A stretch of DNA of 17,169 bases from RSA11 sp036564135. GTDB lineage: Bacteria > Actinomycetota > Thermoleophilia > Solirubrobacterales > 70-9. The DNA lies in NCBI GenBank assembly GCA_036564135.1, contig DATCLC010000161.1, forward strand, positions 1 through 17,169, given 5' to 3'. Numbering within the stretch: position 1 is the first letter of the stretch; the number at the start of each line of letters is the position of its first letter. Below are positions 7,476 to 14,574 of the stretch, in pieces. The notes beneath the pieces are model-generated. The model searched no databases. It had not been told where the DNA came from and worked only from the letters and a program-made list of their open reading frames with translations. The translations under genes were made by a program, and so were the position numbers.

Positions 7476-7600
7476 TTCCGCAGCTAAGTCGGGGTGGATG
7501 CGGGATCCGGGGCGCGCAACGGCCGCCGGCTCACCCCGGCGCCTGCCGCGCAGGGGCTTGCCGGGGTCGCGCAGCACGATCAGCCCGCGAGGCGAGAGCC

Positions 7601-7619
7601 GGCCGGAAAGCCCCCGGCC
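7601..7619 (-). terminator. Possible U-less terminator after the third beta-helix gene
   Basis: GGCCGG and CCGGCC form a perfect 6-bp stem around a 7-nt loop, 16 nt past the stop of the gene at 7636. No U-tract follows. Such I-shaped hairpins are proposed terminators in actinobacteria. It would separate the beta-helix transcript from rplK. The remainder of 7452-7635 shows nothing else I can support. Confidence 0.4.
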
Positions 7620-7635
7620 CGCCCCCGCCCTGCGG

Positions 7636-9096
7636 CTACTTCCGGCGCTTGCGGACCTTGAACCGCACCGCGGCCTTCGCCGTGTTGCCGCCGGCGTCCA
7701 CGGCCCGCACGACGATCCGGTGCCGCCCCGGCTTCAGGCGCTTGTAGGCGACCGGCGACCTGCAGGCCTTGAACTTCTTCTTGTCCAGCTTGCAGCGGAA
7801 CTGGATCTTGCCCGCCGCGTCGTCGGTGGCCTTGAAGCGCAGCTTCACCGAGCGCCGCTTGGCGTTGACCTTGGTCTTCTTGAGGGTGAGCGCGGGCGGC
7901 TGCTGGTCCTGCACCTCGGCAGCGCCCACGTCAGCGCCGTCGCCGCCCTCGGCGTTCTCGATCGCCTTGAAGTCGGCGCGCGGCAGGCCGCGCTGGTCGG
8001 CCTCCAGATCGCCCGCGAAGCCCTGGTCGATCGCCGGGCTCCCCGGCTGCGGCAGCATCGTCGGCGTCGGGCCGCCGTTGTCCGCGAGCGGCTCCAGCAT
8101 CGGGTCAACGCCGACCTGGTCGGTGGGCTGGCCCAGCCCGCACGACGGATCCGCGGCGATGTTGTAGCCAAGCGAGGCGACCGCCTGCGCACAGGCGTCG
8201 TCCTCGGCGATGATCGTGCTGCGCACCGCCATCTGGGATCCCCCGGGCTGGAGCGCCGAGCCGACCAGGGCCGAGTTGCCCGCGATCGTGCTGCTCTCCA
8301 CCAGGATCTGGCCGGTGGAGTTGTTCACGGCGCCGATCCCGCCTCCTCCGGGGACCTCGGGCTCGGCGGTCGTGACCTTGTTGGAGGCGATCGTGCTGGC
8401 GCGCACGGTGACGTGGGTGGCCCCTGCGTTGGCGAACACGCCGCCGCCCGCTTCGCCCGCGTTGTTGCCCGTGAGCGCGCTGCGGACGAGGGTGACGGCG
8501 GCGCCATTCGCCACGGACAAGCCACCACCGAACGTCGCCCAGTTGCCTTCGAGCAGGACGTCCTCGATCAGCGCCTCGCCGCCGTTCACGTGGATCCCGC
8601 CGCCCGCCAGGGCGAGGTTGGCGATGACGCGCAGGTTGCGCGCGCGCAGCGTCGTGTTGACGCTCTGGATCGCGCCGCCCCCACCCTGGGTGCTGCCGTT
8701 GTGGAGCGTGAGCCCGGAGATCCGCGCCTCCTGGGCCTGGTTGAAGTTGAGGATCCGGAACTGCGGAACCGGATTCATCGTCCGGCGCACCGTGAGCAGG
8801 TCCGGTCCCGGCCCCACGATCCTGACCGGTTCGGTGATCTCCGGCAGGGAGGAGACGAGGTCGATCGCCCCGGTCACGCCGGTGGCGTCGATTCTGTCCT
8901 CCCCGGTCACAGCGTTCGCCAGCGCGATCGCGTCGCGCAGCGAACCCGAGCCCGAGTCGTTCGTGTTCTTGACCACGAACGTCTCCGCCGAAGCGGCCGC
9001 CGGCGCCGACAGCGCAACCGACGCCGTCGCGAACAACGCACACGTCCTGACCCGCAAAGCGCACAACGGGTCGCACCCAAAGCGTGAAAGTCCCAT
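7636..9096 (-). CDS. Secreted parallel beta-helix protein, choice-of-anchor Q type (copy A)
   Basis: A 486-residue protein. Signal peptide about 1-37 (ends PAAASA, then ETFVV). The body starts with the TNDSGSGSLRDAI block typical of CSLREA/choice-of-anchor Q proteins and continues as right-handed beta-helix rungs with repeated GGG and STIA(S/G)N motifs. The choice-of-anchor Q region (about 330-397) holds PLADNGGPTPTM and GSPAIDQG. Residues about 398-486 form the shared C-terminal module (FRCKLDKKKFKACRSPVAYK, HRIVVRAVDAGGN) with a basic tail RKRRK. The ATG has AAAGGGG 8 nt upstream. Its body is closest to copy B (12942-14414), including the MGLS-FG--PL start. It has its own promoter and leader. 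No catalytic residues can be named; a surface adhesin or glycan-binding role is inference. Confidence 0.88.
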   Translation of the reverse strand: MGLSRFGCDPLCALRVRTCALFATASVALSAPAAASAETFVVKNTNDSGSGSLRDAIALANAVTGEDRIDATGVTGAIDLVSSLPEITEPVRIVGPGPDLLTVRRTMNPVPQFRILNFNQAQEARISGLTLHNGSTQGGGGAIQSVNTTLRARNLRVIANLALAGGGIHVNGGEALIEDVLLEGNWATFGGGLSVANGAAVTLVRSALTGNNAGEAGGGVFANAGATHVTVRASTIASNKVTTAEPEVPGGGGIGAVNNSTGQILVESSTIAGNSALVGSALQPGGSQMAVRSTIIAEDDACAQAVASLGYNIAADPSCGLGQPTDQVGVDPMLEPLADNGGPTPTMLPQPGSPAIDQGFAGDLEADQRGLPRADFKAIENAEGGDGADVGAAEVQDQQPPALTLKKTKVNAKRRSVKLRFKATDDAAGKIQFRCKLDKKKFKACRSPVAYKRLKPGRHRIVVRAVDAGGNTAKAAVRFKVRKRRK

Positions 9097-9205
9097 CTAT
9101 GTGACCCCTTTGCCCTGGGGCGCAGATCGCCCCATCGCGGCTAGTCCGTTCCGTCCTACGAGTCCCCGCGACGAGGGGTCCCCCGGCCCCCTAGCCGAAG
9201 CGACG
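9097..9205 (-). promoter_or_regulatory. Conserved structured 5' leader of beta-helix copy A
   Basis: About 108 nt from the predicted transcript start to the ATG. It shares with the leaders at 14415-14522 and 10783-10886 the block GTCGCTTCGGC, a following hairpin (9190-9175, GGGG/CCCC), and a GCGGGGAC block. A second hairpin, GGGGCG/CGCCCC at 9133-9117, precedes the ribosome site. Conservation upstream of paralogues plus stem covariation suggests a cis-regulatory RNA. The class is unknown to me. Confidence 0.55.
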
Positions 9206-9210
9206 CGGGC

Positions 9211-9240
9211 ACGCTAGCACGCGGCCCCGGCACAGGGCAA
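9211..9240 (-). promoter_or_regulatory. Promoter of beta-helix copy A
   Basis: -35 TTGCCC (9240-9235), 18-nt spacer, -10 TAGCGT (9216-9211) preceded by TGC. The same layout and surrounding CGTGCTAGCGTGC sequence recur before copy C, and a close variant before copy B, at the same distance from the gene. Confidence 0.55.
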
Positions 9241-9258
9241 TTGCCGTTCGCCGCCGCC

Positions 9259-10782
9259 CTAGCGCCGGTCCTTGCGGTTCGGCCCGGGCATCCTGAACCG
9301 CTTGGCCGCCTGCGCCCTATTGCCCGCCGCGTCGATCGCGCGCACCGTGATCCGGTGCTTGCCCGGCCGCAGCCGCTTGTAGGTGACAGGCGATGCGCAG
9401 GGTTTGAACTTCTTGCGGTCGAGCCTGCAGGTGAGCTTGAGCTCCGCCTTCGGCGACTGATCGTCCTTGGCGTTGAAGCGCAGCTTCACCGAGCGCTGCT
9501 TGCGGTTGACCTTTGGCTTCCTGAGCTTGAGGGTCGGCGCCGTCGTGTCGGGCTCCGGATCCGGGTACTGCAGCTCCACCGCGCCGATGTCCGTGCCATC
9601 GCCGCCTGCCGGGTTGGGGATCGCGAGGATGTCGACACCGCGCGGCAGGCCACGCTGGTCGACGGCCACCTGCAAGCCGGCGGCGGTCCCCTGGTCGATC
9701 GCCGGGCTGTCGGGCTCGGGCGCCATGGTCAGCGTCGGCCCGCCGTTGTCAGCCAGCGGCCCGAGCAGTGGATCTACGCCGATCTGATCGGTGGGATCGT
9801 CGAGCCCGCAGCTCAGATCGTCGACGATGTTGTGACCGATGGACAGATAGGTGCCAGCGACACTGCAGTTCTGCGGTCTGGAGTCCGGATCCCCGCCCGC
9901 CGCGGGATAGGCCACCACGGAATTGCGGAGCTCGACCAGGTCGTCGGGAGTTCCGGTTTCGATGTTCGCGCCGCGGACGGCAAAGTTTCCAGCGATGGTG
10001 CTGCTTTCGATCCTGAAGGGGACGGGAAACGCGGTCAGCGCGATGCCGCCACCGGAGCCGACATGGGGGAGTCCGGGGGTCGACGCGGTGTTGCCGACAA
10101 TCGTGCTGTTACGGACCAGGTGTGCCGGACCCGCCCGCTCGACATATAGGCCTCCGCCCGCGTCGTCCGCTTGGTTGCCGCTCAGGGTGACGCGGTCAAG
10201 TACGACCTGCGCGCCTTCGTGCACAGACACGCCACCGCCGAGGAATCCCGACAGGTTTTCAGCGATCGCGCTGTCGCTGATCATCACCGCGCCGGAAGAC
10301 ACCGCCACCCCACCGCCATACAGGGAGACGCGGTGTCCGCTCACGACCACATCGTCCAAGCGCAACACACCGTTTCGGCTCTCGATTCCGCCACCCTGCT
10401 CAGCCCCGGGCGCCCCGATCAGCGCGATGCCCGAGACGGAGACATACGCAAGCGCGTCCCCGGCACCCGTGAAGTCGATGTTCAAGAGCCGGTAGTTGTC
10501 GCCCTCCTCGCGCCGCAGCGTGAGCCGATCGGACCCCGGGCCCTCGATCTCGACCGCGCCGGTGATCTGCGGCAGGGCGCTCTGCAGCTCGATCGTCCCG
10601 CTCACGCCCGTGGCATCGATCACGTCCAACGGGTCGGTCGAGGCGTTCGCCGCCTCGATCGCGGCGCGCAGCGAGCCCGCGCCGGAGTCATCGGTGTTCG
10701 TCACCTCGATGGTCGCGGCGTGCGCGGGTACGGCGAGCGCGATCGCGGCCAGCACGCCCACGCCAAGAGCCGAAGTTCTCAT
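9259..10782 (-). CDS. Secreted parallel beta-helix protein, choice-of-anchor Q type (copy C)
   Basis: A 507-residue protein from the ATG at 10782, chosen because GAGGGGG lies about 6 nt upstream and the protein then opens with a clean signal peptide (MRTSALGVGV to AHA, cleavage near residue 22). The frame stays open further upstream into the neighbouring lipoprotein gene, but that joining stretch is Arg-rich and not protein-like. The body has the TNTDDSGAGSLRAAIEAAN block, beta-helix rungs with STI(V/A)GN motifs, and the choice-of-anchor Q region (DPLLGPLADNGGPTLTM, DSPAIDQG). The C-terminal module (CRLDRKKFKPCASPVTYKRL) ends in basic NRKDRR. The body is the most diverged of the three paralogues, yet the last segment is nearly identical in DNA to copy B. 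Confidence 0.88.
   Translation of the reverse strand: MRTSALGVGVLAAIALAVPAHAATIEVTNTDDSGAGSLRAAIEAANASTDPLDVIDATGVSGTIELQSALPQITGAVEIEGPGSDRLTLRREEGDNYRLLNIDFTGAGDALAYVSVSGIALIGAPGAEQGGGIESRNGVLRLDDVVVSGHRVSLYGGGVAVSSGAVMISDSAIAENLSGFLGGGVSVHEGAQVVLDRVTLSGNQADDAGGGLYVERAGPAHLVRNSTIVGNTASTPGLPHVGSGGGIALTAFPVPFRIESSTIAGNFAVRGANIETGTPDDLVELRNSVVAYPAAGGDPDSRPQNCSVAGTYLSIGHNIVDDLSCGLDDPTDQIGVDPLLGPLADNGGPTLTMAPEPDSPAIDQGTAAGLQVAVDQRGLPRGVDILAIPNPAGGDGTDIGAVELQYPDPEPDTTAPTLKLRKPKVNRKQRSVKLRFNAKDDQSPKAELKLTCRLDRKKFKPCASPVTYKRLRPGKHRITVRAIDAAGNRAQAAKRFRMPGPNRKDRR
9320..9367. repeat. 48-bp exact DNA match to 13003-13050
   Basis: The segment coding for the GKHRITVRAIDAAGN part of the C-terminal module is identical, base for base, to that of copy B, although the bodies of these two genes differ widely. 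Copy A differs at several positions in this segment. Confidence 0.85.
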
Positions 10783-10886
10783 CCATTCCCCCTCGGAAAA
10801 AGCGGAGAAGAAGCCCCGTGTCAGTGACTTCCCTGTCGTTTGCGTCCCCGCGACGAGGAGGAGTTCGGCCTCCTGCCGAAGCGACC
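10783..10886 (-). promoter_or_regulatory. Conserved structured 5' leader of beta-helix copy C
   Basis: It begins with the GTCGCTTCGGC block of the other two leaders. Its first hairpin is AGGAG/CTCCT (10874-10859) where copies A and B have GGGG/CCCC and GGGGG/CCCCC, so pairing is kept by paired changes. It then has GTCGCGGGGACGCAAACGAC, of which GTCGCGGGGAC is shared with copy A. The second hairpin of A and B is not evident here. Confidence 0.5.
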
Positions 10887-10891
10887 GGCGC

Positions 10892-10921
10892 ACGCTAGCA
10901 CGCGCTTTGCGGGTTACGCAA
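10892..10921 (-). promoter_or_regulatory. Promoter of beta-helix copy C
   Basis: -35 TTGCGT (10921-10916), 18-nt spacer, -10 TAGCGT (10897-10892) preceded by TGC. It lies 55 bp after the lipoprotein stop and has the same CGTGCTAGCGTGC context as copy A. Confidence 0.5.
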
Positions 10922-10976
10922 GGGCCGCGACCGGGGTGCTCAGTCCTCGATCCCAGTGGCGCGAGACGAGCTGCCC

Positions 10977-11850
10977 TCAGCACGCGCCCGCGTTGGCCAC
11001 ACTTGCCGGGCCCGTGATCCCATCGGGCGAGGTCCCCTCGAAGGCGATGGTGAGCGTCCTGTACTGACGCACCCCGCCACAATCTGCGATGTCGCTCATT
11101 GGTCACCGTCGCCGCGAGCTGAACGTCGTAACCGTCGGCGCAGTTGGGATCGCAGATTCGGTGCTGCAACGTGCCGCTCCCGTTTGCGCTCGGCGCGCCC
11201 CAGTTCGACCACGTGAGGTCCACGAGTAGGTCATGGTTGTCCACCTGCAGCGCGGCCGGCTGCTCGACCAGCTGGTAAGCGGCGTCCGTGTAGTAGACGG
11301 GGGCTGTTCCTCCGCAAGACGCAGACTCATTCCCTGAGATCTGTCCGAACGTCGCCGCAGTCACGATCCATTTCTTGCCGCGGCGCTCCAGGGTCCACGG
11401 CCCTTCGAATCCACGCACGAGCGCCTCATCGCAAGGACCCGAGTCCACCGCACGGATCTCCACGCGAAAGCTCTCGGACGTGCGCGAGCGGTCGGTTCGC
11501 TCCACCGCGACGAGCCGCGTGCTCTCGGTGGTCTTGTAGCCGCCCACCCAGGCGTCGAAGCCGCCGAATTGCGCGCGCACTGACTCATCGAGCATCGCCC
11601 AGGCCTTCGAGTACTCGTGCCGGTTCAGCAGGTTGAAGTACTGGCGTAGCGCATCCTCGGCCGTCGCGTCGCGTTCGCCCTCATCTTGGGGTGGCGCGTC
11701 CCTTCCGCCGGCCGCCTCATCGACCTTGGACAGGGCTCCCTCGAGCGCTTCGTCCTCCCTACCGCTCGACTCGCCCTCGTTGGAGCCGCCGCACCCGGCG
11801 CCGACCAGGAGAAGCGCGGTGGCAACGGCAGCGATGCCTCGCGGAGACAT
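10977..11850 (-). CDS. Lipoprotein with NTF2-like domain, apparent frameshift near 11100
   Basis: It starts MSPRGIAAVATALLLVGAGC with Cys20 in a lipobox-like VGAGC. An Asp/Glu-rich linker follows, then a segment like the NTF2/SnoaL-type fold of actinobacterial lipoproteins (YFNLLNRHEYSKAWAML, FDAWVGGYKTTEST, WTLERRGKKWIVTAA). The C-terminal domain has LTWSNWG, CDPNCADGYDV and VQLAATVTN. At about 11100 the protein-like reading moves by one base: the next frame gives SDIADCGGVRQYRTLTIAFE and ends AGAC-stop at 10977, while the original frame turns Arg-rich and runs on into the next gene. Removing one base makes 290 codons in frame. The ATG shares one base with the TGA of the gene upstream, so translation is coupled. 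The shift may be a sequencing error or a true lesion. Confidence 0.72.
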
Positions 11851-12794
11851 CAGTCGGCGAACGAGAACCGGAATGCTCGATCACCTGCCTCGCAGCGGAT
11901 GTCGCTCGCTCCCAGTATCGGCCCATCGGGCGGCCCGTAATCACCCAGGATGGTGCAGCTGAACCCCGCGACCGCGAAGTTCGGCGCCAGCGTCGGGATC
12001 GCCTGGATGATCACGGCATCGGCCTCCGCGCACTCCATATTGCGAACCGAGACATCCGAGACCGTTTCATACGCAGACGAACAGTCCTGGACAACATCCG
12101 GAGGCTCCGGGGTCAGCTCGTTCGCGCGAGCGGCAAGCGCACGCGCCTCGGTGGCGATCGTCTTGCGCAGCGCGTTGAAGCCCTCGTCGGCATCGCGATC
12201 GAGCCCTGCGAGCCGACGACCCAGCGCGTCGACTCGCTCGCCCTCCGAGCCGAGGGTCGGGTCATCGGCCAACTCGTTGATCGCCGCCCGTAGCGCCTTG
12301 TACGCGCGCGTCATCGCACGCTCGGCGTTGCTGACGCGAACGGTCAGGCGATCGACCTGCGTGGACGCATCAGCCAACCTGGTGGCTGCCTCCTCGCTGG
12401 CGTCCTGCTCACGCGCCTCCAGCCGTATCGCAGCGCTCAACCGCGCGCCGGTCAACGAGAGCTCCTCCGCCGCATCCCCCAGGTGCTCAGCCGCGTCGTC
12501 CAGCCGCCCGGCGACCGCATCGGAGCCGTCATCGGCCGTCACACTTCCGACCTCCTCCGCCAGCTTCTCGAGGTCACCGGCGGCCCGTTTGAGCTCGGCG
12601 GGCTCTCCCCCTGCGGTCAACTCGCCGGCTTGGTCGAGGATTTGCTCGTAGGCGTCAGCCGTTGTGGCGACGGCTTCGATCGTGTCCACGGGCGGTTCCG
12701 CTTCTTGCTGTATGGGTTCCTCGCCCCCTCCACAAGTGGCGAACAAGCAACAGATGGCCACACAAGCCAGATGCGGCCTTCGACGGATTTTCAA
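11850..12794 (-). CDS. Lipoprotein with coiled-coil region and Cys-rich C-terminal domain
   Basis: A 314-residue protein from a TTG start, supported by AAGGGGGG 6 nt upstream. Basic start, hydrophobic run, then CLFATCGGGEE; Cys21 is the likely lipidated residue, though Thr at -1 is unusual. Residues about 40-225 are Ala/Glu/Arg-rich and helical, likely coiled coil (AAEHLGDAAEELSLTGARLS, TQVDRLTVRVSNAERAM). The C-terminal 80 residues hold four cysteines (VVQDC, NMECAEAD, GFSC, IRCEAGD) and end FRFSFAD, like a small beta-rich module I have seen at the ends of actinobacterial secreted proteins. It is the first gene of a two-gene operon with its own promoter. Function unknown. Confidence 0.82.
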   Translation of the reverse strand: MKIRRRPHLACVAICCLFATCGGGEEPIQQEAEPPVDTIEAVATTADAYEQILDQAGELTAGGEPAELKRAAGDLEKLAEEVGSVTADDGSDAVAGRLDDAAEHLGDAAEELSLTGARLSAAIRLEAREQDASEEAATRLADASTQVDRLTVRVSNAERAMTRAYKALRAAINELADDPTLGSEGERVDALGRRLAGLDRDADEGFNALRKTIATEARALAARANELTPEPPDVVQDCSSAYETVSDVSVRNMECAEADAVIIQAIPTLAPNFAVAGFSCTILGDYGPPDGPILGASDIRCEAGDRAFRFSFAD

Positions 12795-12831
12795 ATCAGT
12801 CCCCCCTTATGGCCTGTGCAAAGGCACTCGC

Positions 12832-12860
12832 AAAGTAACACCAGTAACGAGCCCCAACAA
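12832..12860 (-). promoter_or_regulatory. Promoter of the lipoprotein operon
   Basis: -35 TTGTTG (12860-12855), 17-nt spacer, -10 TACTTT (12837-12832). The -10 and its trailing GC match the promoter of beta-helix copy B (TACTTTGC). A start near 12825 gives a leader of about 30 nt ending in the AAGGGGGG ribosome site; the long leader of the beta-helix genes is absent. Confidence 0.5.
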
Positions 12861-12867
12861 CGGGGCT
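12850..12867. terminator. Possible terminator hairpin after beta-helix copy B
   Basis: AGCCCC and GGGGCT form a 6-bp stem around a 6-nt loop. On the plus strand TTTCC follows; on the minus strand CGTTAC follows, so the U-tract is poor in the direction that matters. It overlaps the -35 box of the lipoprotein promoter. Confidence 0.3.
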
Positions 12868-12941
12868 TTCCGTCCAGGCTGACGGGGCCGCCCCACTTGC
12901 GGGACGCCTAAGCGTCGATCCGCGACGGCAACGCTGTGCGC

Positions 12942-14414
12942 CTAGCGCGCGCGCTTCTTCTTTGCCTTGGGCACCTTGAAGCGCTTGGCCGCCTGCGCCC
13001 GGTTGCCCGCCGCGTCGATCGCGCGCACCGTGATCCGGTGCTTGCCCGGCTTCAGGCGCTTGTAGGCGACGGGCGACTTGCAGCGCTTGAACTTCTTGCG
13101 GTCGAGCTTGCAGCGGAAGGTGAGCTTGCCCGTCGCGTCGTCCGTCGCCTTGAAGCGCAGCTTCACCGAGCGCTGCTTGCGGTTCACCTTCGGCCGCTTG
13201 GCGTTGAGGGCGGGAGCCGTCTCGTCCTGTCGCTCCGCGGCTCCCACGTCGGCGCCGTCGCCGCCCGCGGCGTTTGCGATCGCCTTGAAGTCCACCCGCG
13301 GCAGGCCGCGCTGGTCGGTTTCGAGGTCGCCCGCGAAGCCCTTGTCGATCGCCGGGCTGCCCGGTCGGGGCAGCATCGTCGGCGTCGGGCCGCCGTTGTC
13401 GGCGAGCGGGCCCAGCAGAGGGTTCACGCCGGTCTGATCGGTGGGTTGATCGAGCCCGCAAGGAGCGTCGGTGGCGAGGTTGTAGCCCAGCGAGCTGACC
13501 TCCTGTGCGCAGGCGCCCGTGATGATCGAGCTGCGCACCGTCGTCGGGGATTCGCCGACCTGAAGCGCCGAGCCGACCGGGGCCGAGTTGTTCGCGATCG
13601 TGCTGCTTTCCACCAGGATCGTGCCTCGGGCTCCGTCCAGGGCGCCGATGCCGCCGCCACCGGGGTCCTGGGGATCGGCGCTCAAGACCGTGTTGGAAGC
13701 GATCGTGCTGCCGCGCGCCGTGACGTCGTTGTCCCCGGCGGCGACCAGGACGCCGGCGCCCGCCTCGACGGCGGTGTTCGTGACGACCGCGCTGCGCACG
13801 AGGGTGAGCGCGCCGCCGTTCGCCACGGACACGCCGCCTCCGAAGGTCGCGCGGTTCCCCGTGATCAGGCTCTCCTCGATCAGCACCTCGCCGCCGTTGA
13901 CGTAGACGGCGCCCCCGGTCGTGGCCGCGTTCTCGGTGAGGTGCAGGTCGCGCGCGTGCAGCTTCGTGTTCACGCTCGAGATCGCGCCGCCTCCGCCGCC
14001 GGACGTGGCCCCGGTCCTGAGCGTGAACCCCGAGATCCGCGCCTCCTGGGCCCGGTTGAAGTTGAAGATCCGGAAGTTGAGGAGCGGAACGTCATCCGTG
14101 CGGCGCACCGTGAGCAGCTCCGGGCCCGGCCCGACGAGCTCGACCGGGTCGGTGAGCTCCGGCAGCGCGCTCCAGAGCTCGATCGTCCCGCTCACGCCGC
14201 TGGCGTCGATCGTGTCCGCCCCGTCGCGGGCGTTGGCCTGGGTGATCGCCGCGCGCAGCGACCCCTCACCCGCGTCGTTCGTGTTCGTGACGGCGAACGT
14301 CGCCGCCGACGCGGCCGCGGGCGCAACCAGCGCTGCCGCGAGCGTCGCAACCCACACGCCGGCCCTGACCCGCAAGAGCGACAACGGGCCAACCCCAAAA
14401 CCTGAAAGTCCCAT
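12942..14414 (-). CDS. Secreted parallel beta-helix protein, choice-of-anchor Q type (copy B)
   Basis: A 490-residue protein. Signal peptide about 1-37 (ends APAAASA). The TNTNDAGEGSLRAAITQAN block opens a beta-helix body of short rungs (GGGAISSVNTKLHARDL, TFGGGVSVANGG, STIASN, STIANN). The choice-of-anchor Q region spans about 331-397 (NPLLGPLADNGGPTPTM, GSPAIDKG). Residues 398-490 are the shared module (FRCKLDRKKFKRCKSPVAYK, HRITVRAIDAAGN) with a very basic tail PKAKKKRAR. The ATG has GAGGGG 6 nt upstream. It lies 160 bp after the metallophosphoesterase gene but has its own promoter and leader. The body resembles copy A and the C-terminus resembles copy C. Likely a cell-surface or secreted structural protein; the ligand is unknown. 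Confidence 0.88.
   Translation of the reverse strand: MGLSGFGVGPLSLLRVRAGVWVATLAAALVAPAAASAATFAVTNTNDAGEGSLRAAITQANARDGADTIDASGVSGTIELWSALPELTDPVELVGPGPELLTVRRTDDVPLLNFRIFNFNRAQEARISGFTLRTGATSGGGGGAISSVNTKLHARDLHLTENAATTGGAVYVNGGEVLIEESLITGNRATFGGGVSVANGGALTLVRSAVVTNTAVEAGAGVLVAAGDNDVTARGSTIASNTVLSADPQDPGGGGIGALDGARGTILVESSTIANNSAPVGSALQVGESPTTVRSSIITGACAQEVSSLGYNLATDAPCGLDQPTDQTGVNPLLGPLADNGGPTPTMLPRPGSPAIDKGFAGDLETDQRGLPRVDFKAIANAAGGDGADVGAAERQDETAPALNAKRPKVNRKQRSVKLRFKATDDATGKLTFRCKLDRKKFKRCKSPVAYKRLKPGKHRITVRAIDAAGNRAQAAKRFKVPKAKKKRAR
13003..13050. repeat. 48-bp exact DNA match to 9320-9367
   Basis: Partner of the identical segment in copy C; see that entry. It lies in the C-terminal module of copy B. 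Confidence 0.85.
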
Positions 14415-14522
14415 TCGACACCCCTCAAGCCCCAGGGGACGCGATGCCCCACCGTGGGCGGTCGTCCTGTCCTGTATGTCCCGCTAGGGAGGGGGTCCCC
14501 CCGGCCCCCAGCCGAAGCGACG
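14415..14522 (-). promoter_or_regulatory. Conserved structured 5' leader of beta-helix copy B
   Basis: It carries the GTCGCTTCGGCT block, a first hairpin GGGGG/CCCCC (14509-14491), a GCGGGAC block, a GGACAGGACG stretch matching GGACGGAACGG in copy A, and a second hairpin GGGG/CCCC at 14450-14435 before the ribosome site. Layout and length match copy A. Confidence 0.55.
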
Positions 14523-14527
14523 CGCGC

Positions 14528-14556
14528 AAAGTAGCACGGGGTCCGCGGCCGGGCAA
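14528..14556 (-). promoter_or_regulatory. Promoter of beta-helix copy B
   Basis: -35 TTGCCC (14556-14551), 17-nt spacer, -10 TACTTT (14533-14528) preceded by TGC. Same -35 as copy A and same -10 as the lipoprotein operon. It lies just past the stop of the metallophosphoesterase gene. Confidence 0.55.
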
Positions 14557-14574
14557 CGGGTTTCGGGAGCTCCG

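Noticed and set aside
7452..7577. N-terminal extension of L11 by 42 residues
   Set aside because: L11 begins universally near MAKK; the extra residues are Arg/Pro-rich and overlap the hairpin and non-coding gap.
9259..11850. One 863-residue fusion of lipoprotein and beta-helix protein
   Set aside because: The joining region is Arg-rich and not protein-like, a second signal peptide with a good ribosome site lies at 10782, a promoter and conserved leader lie between, and the true end of the lipoprotein is found one frame over at 10977.
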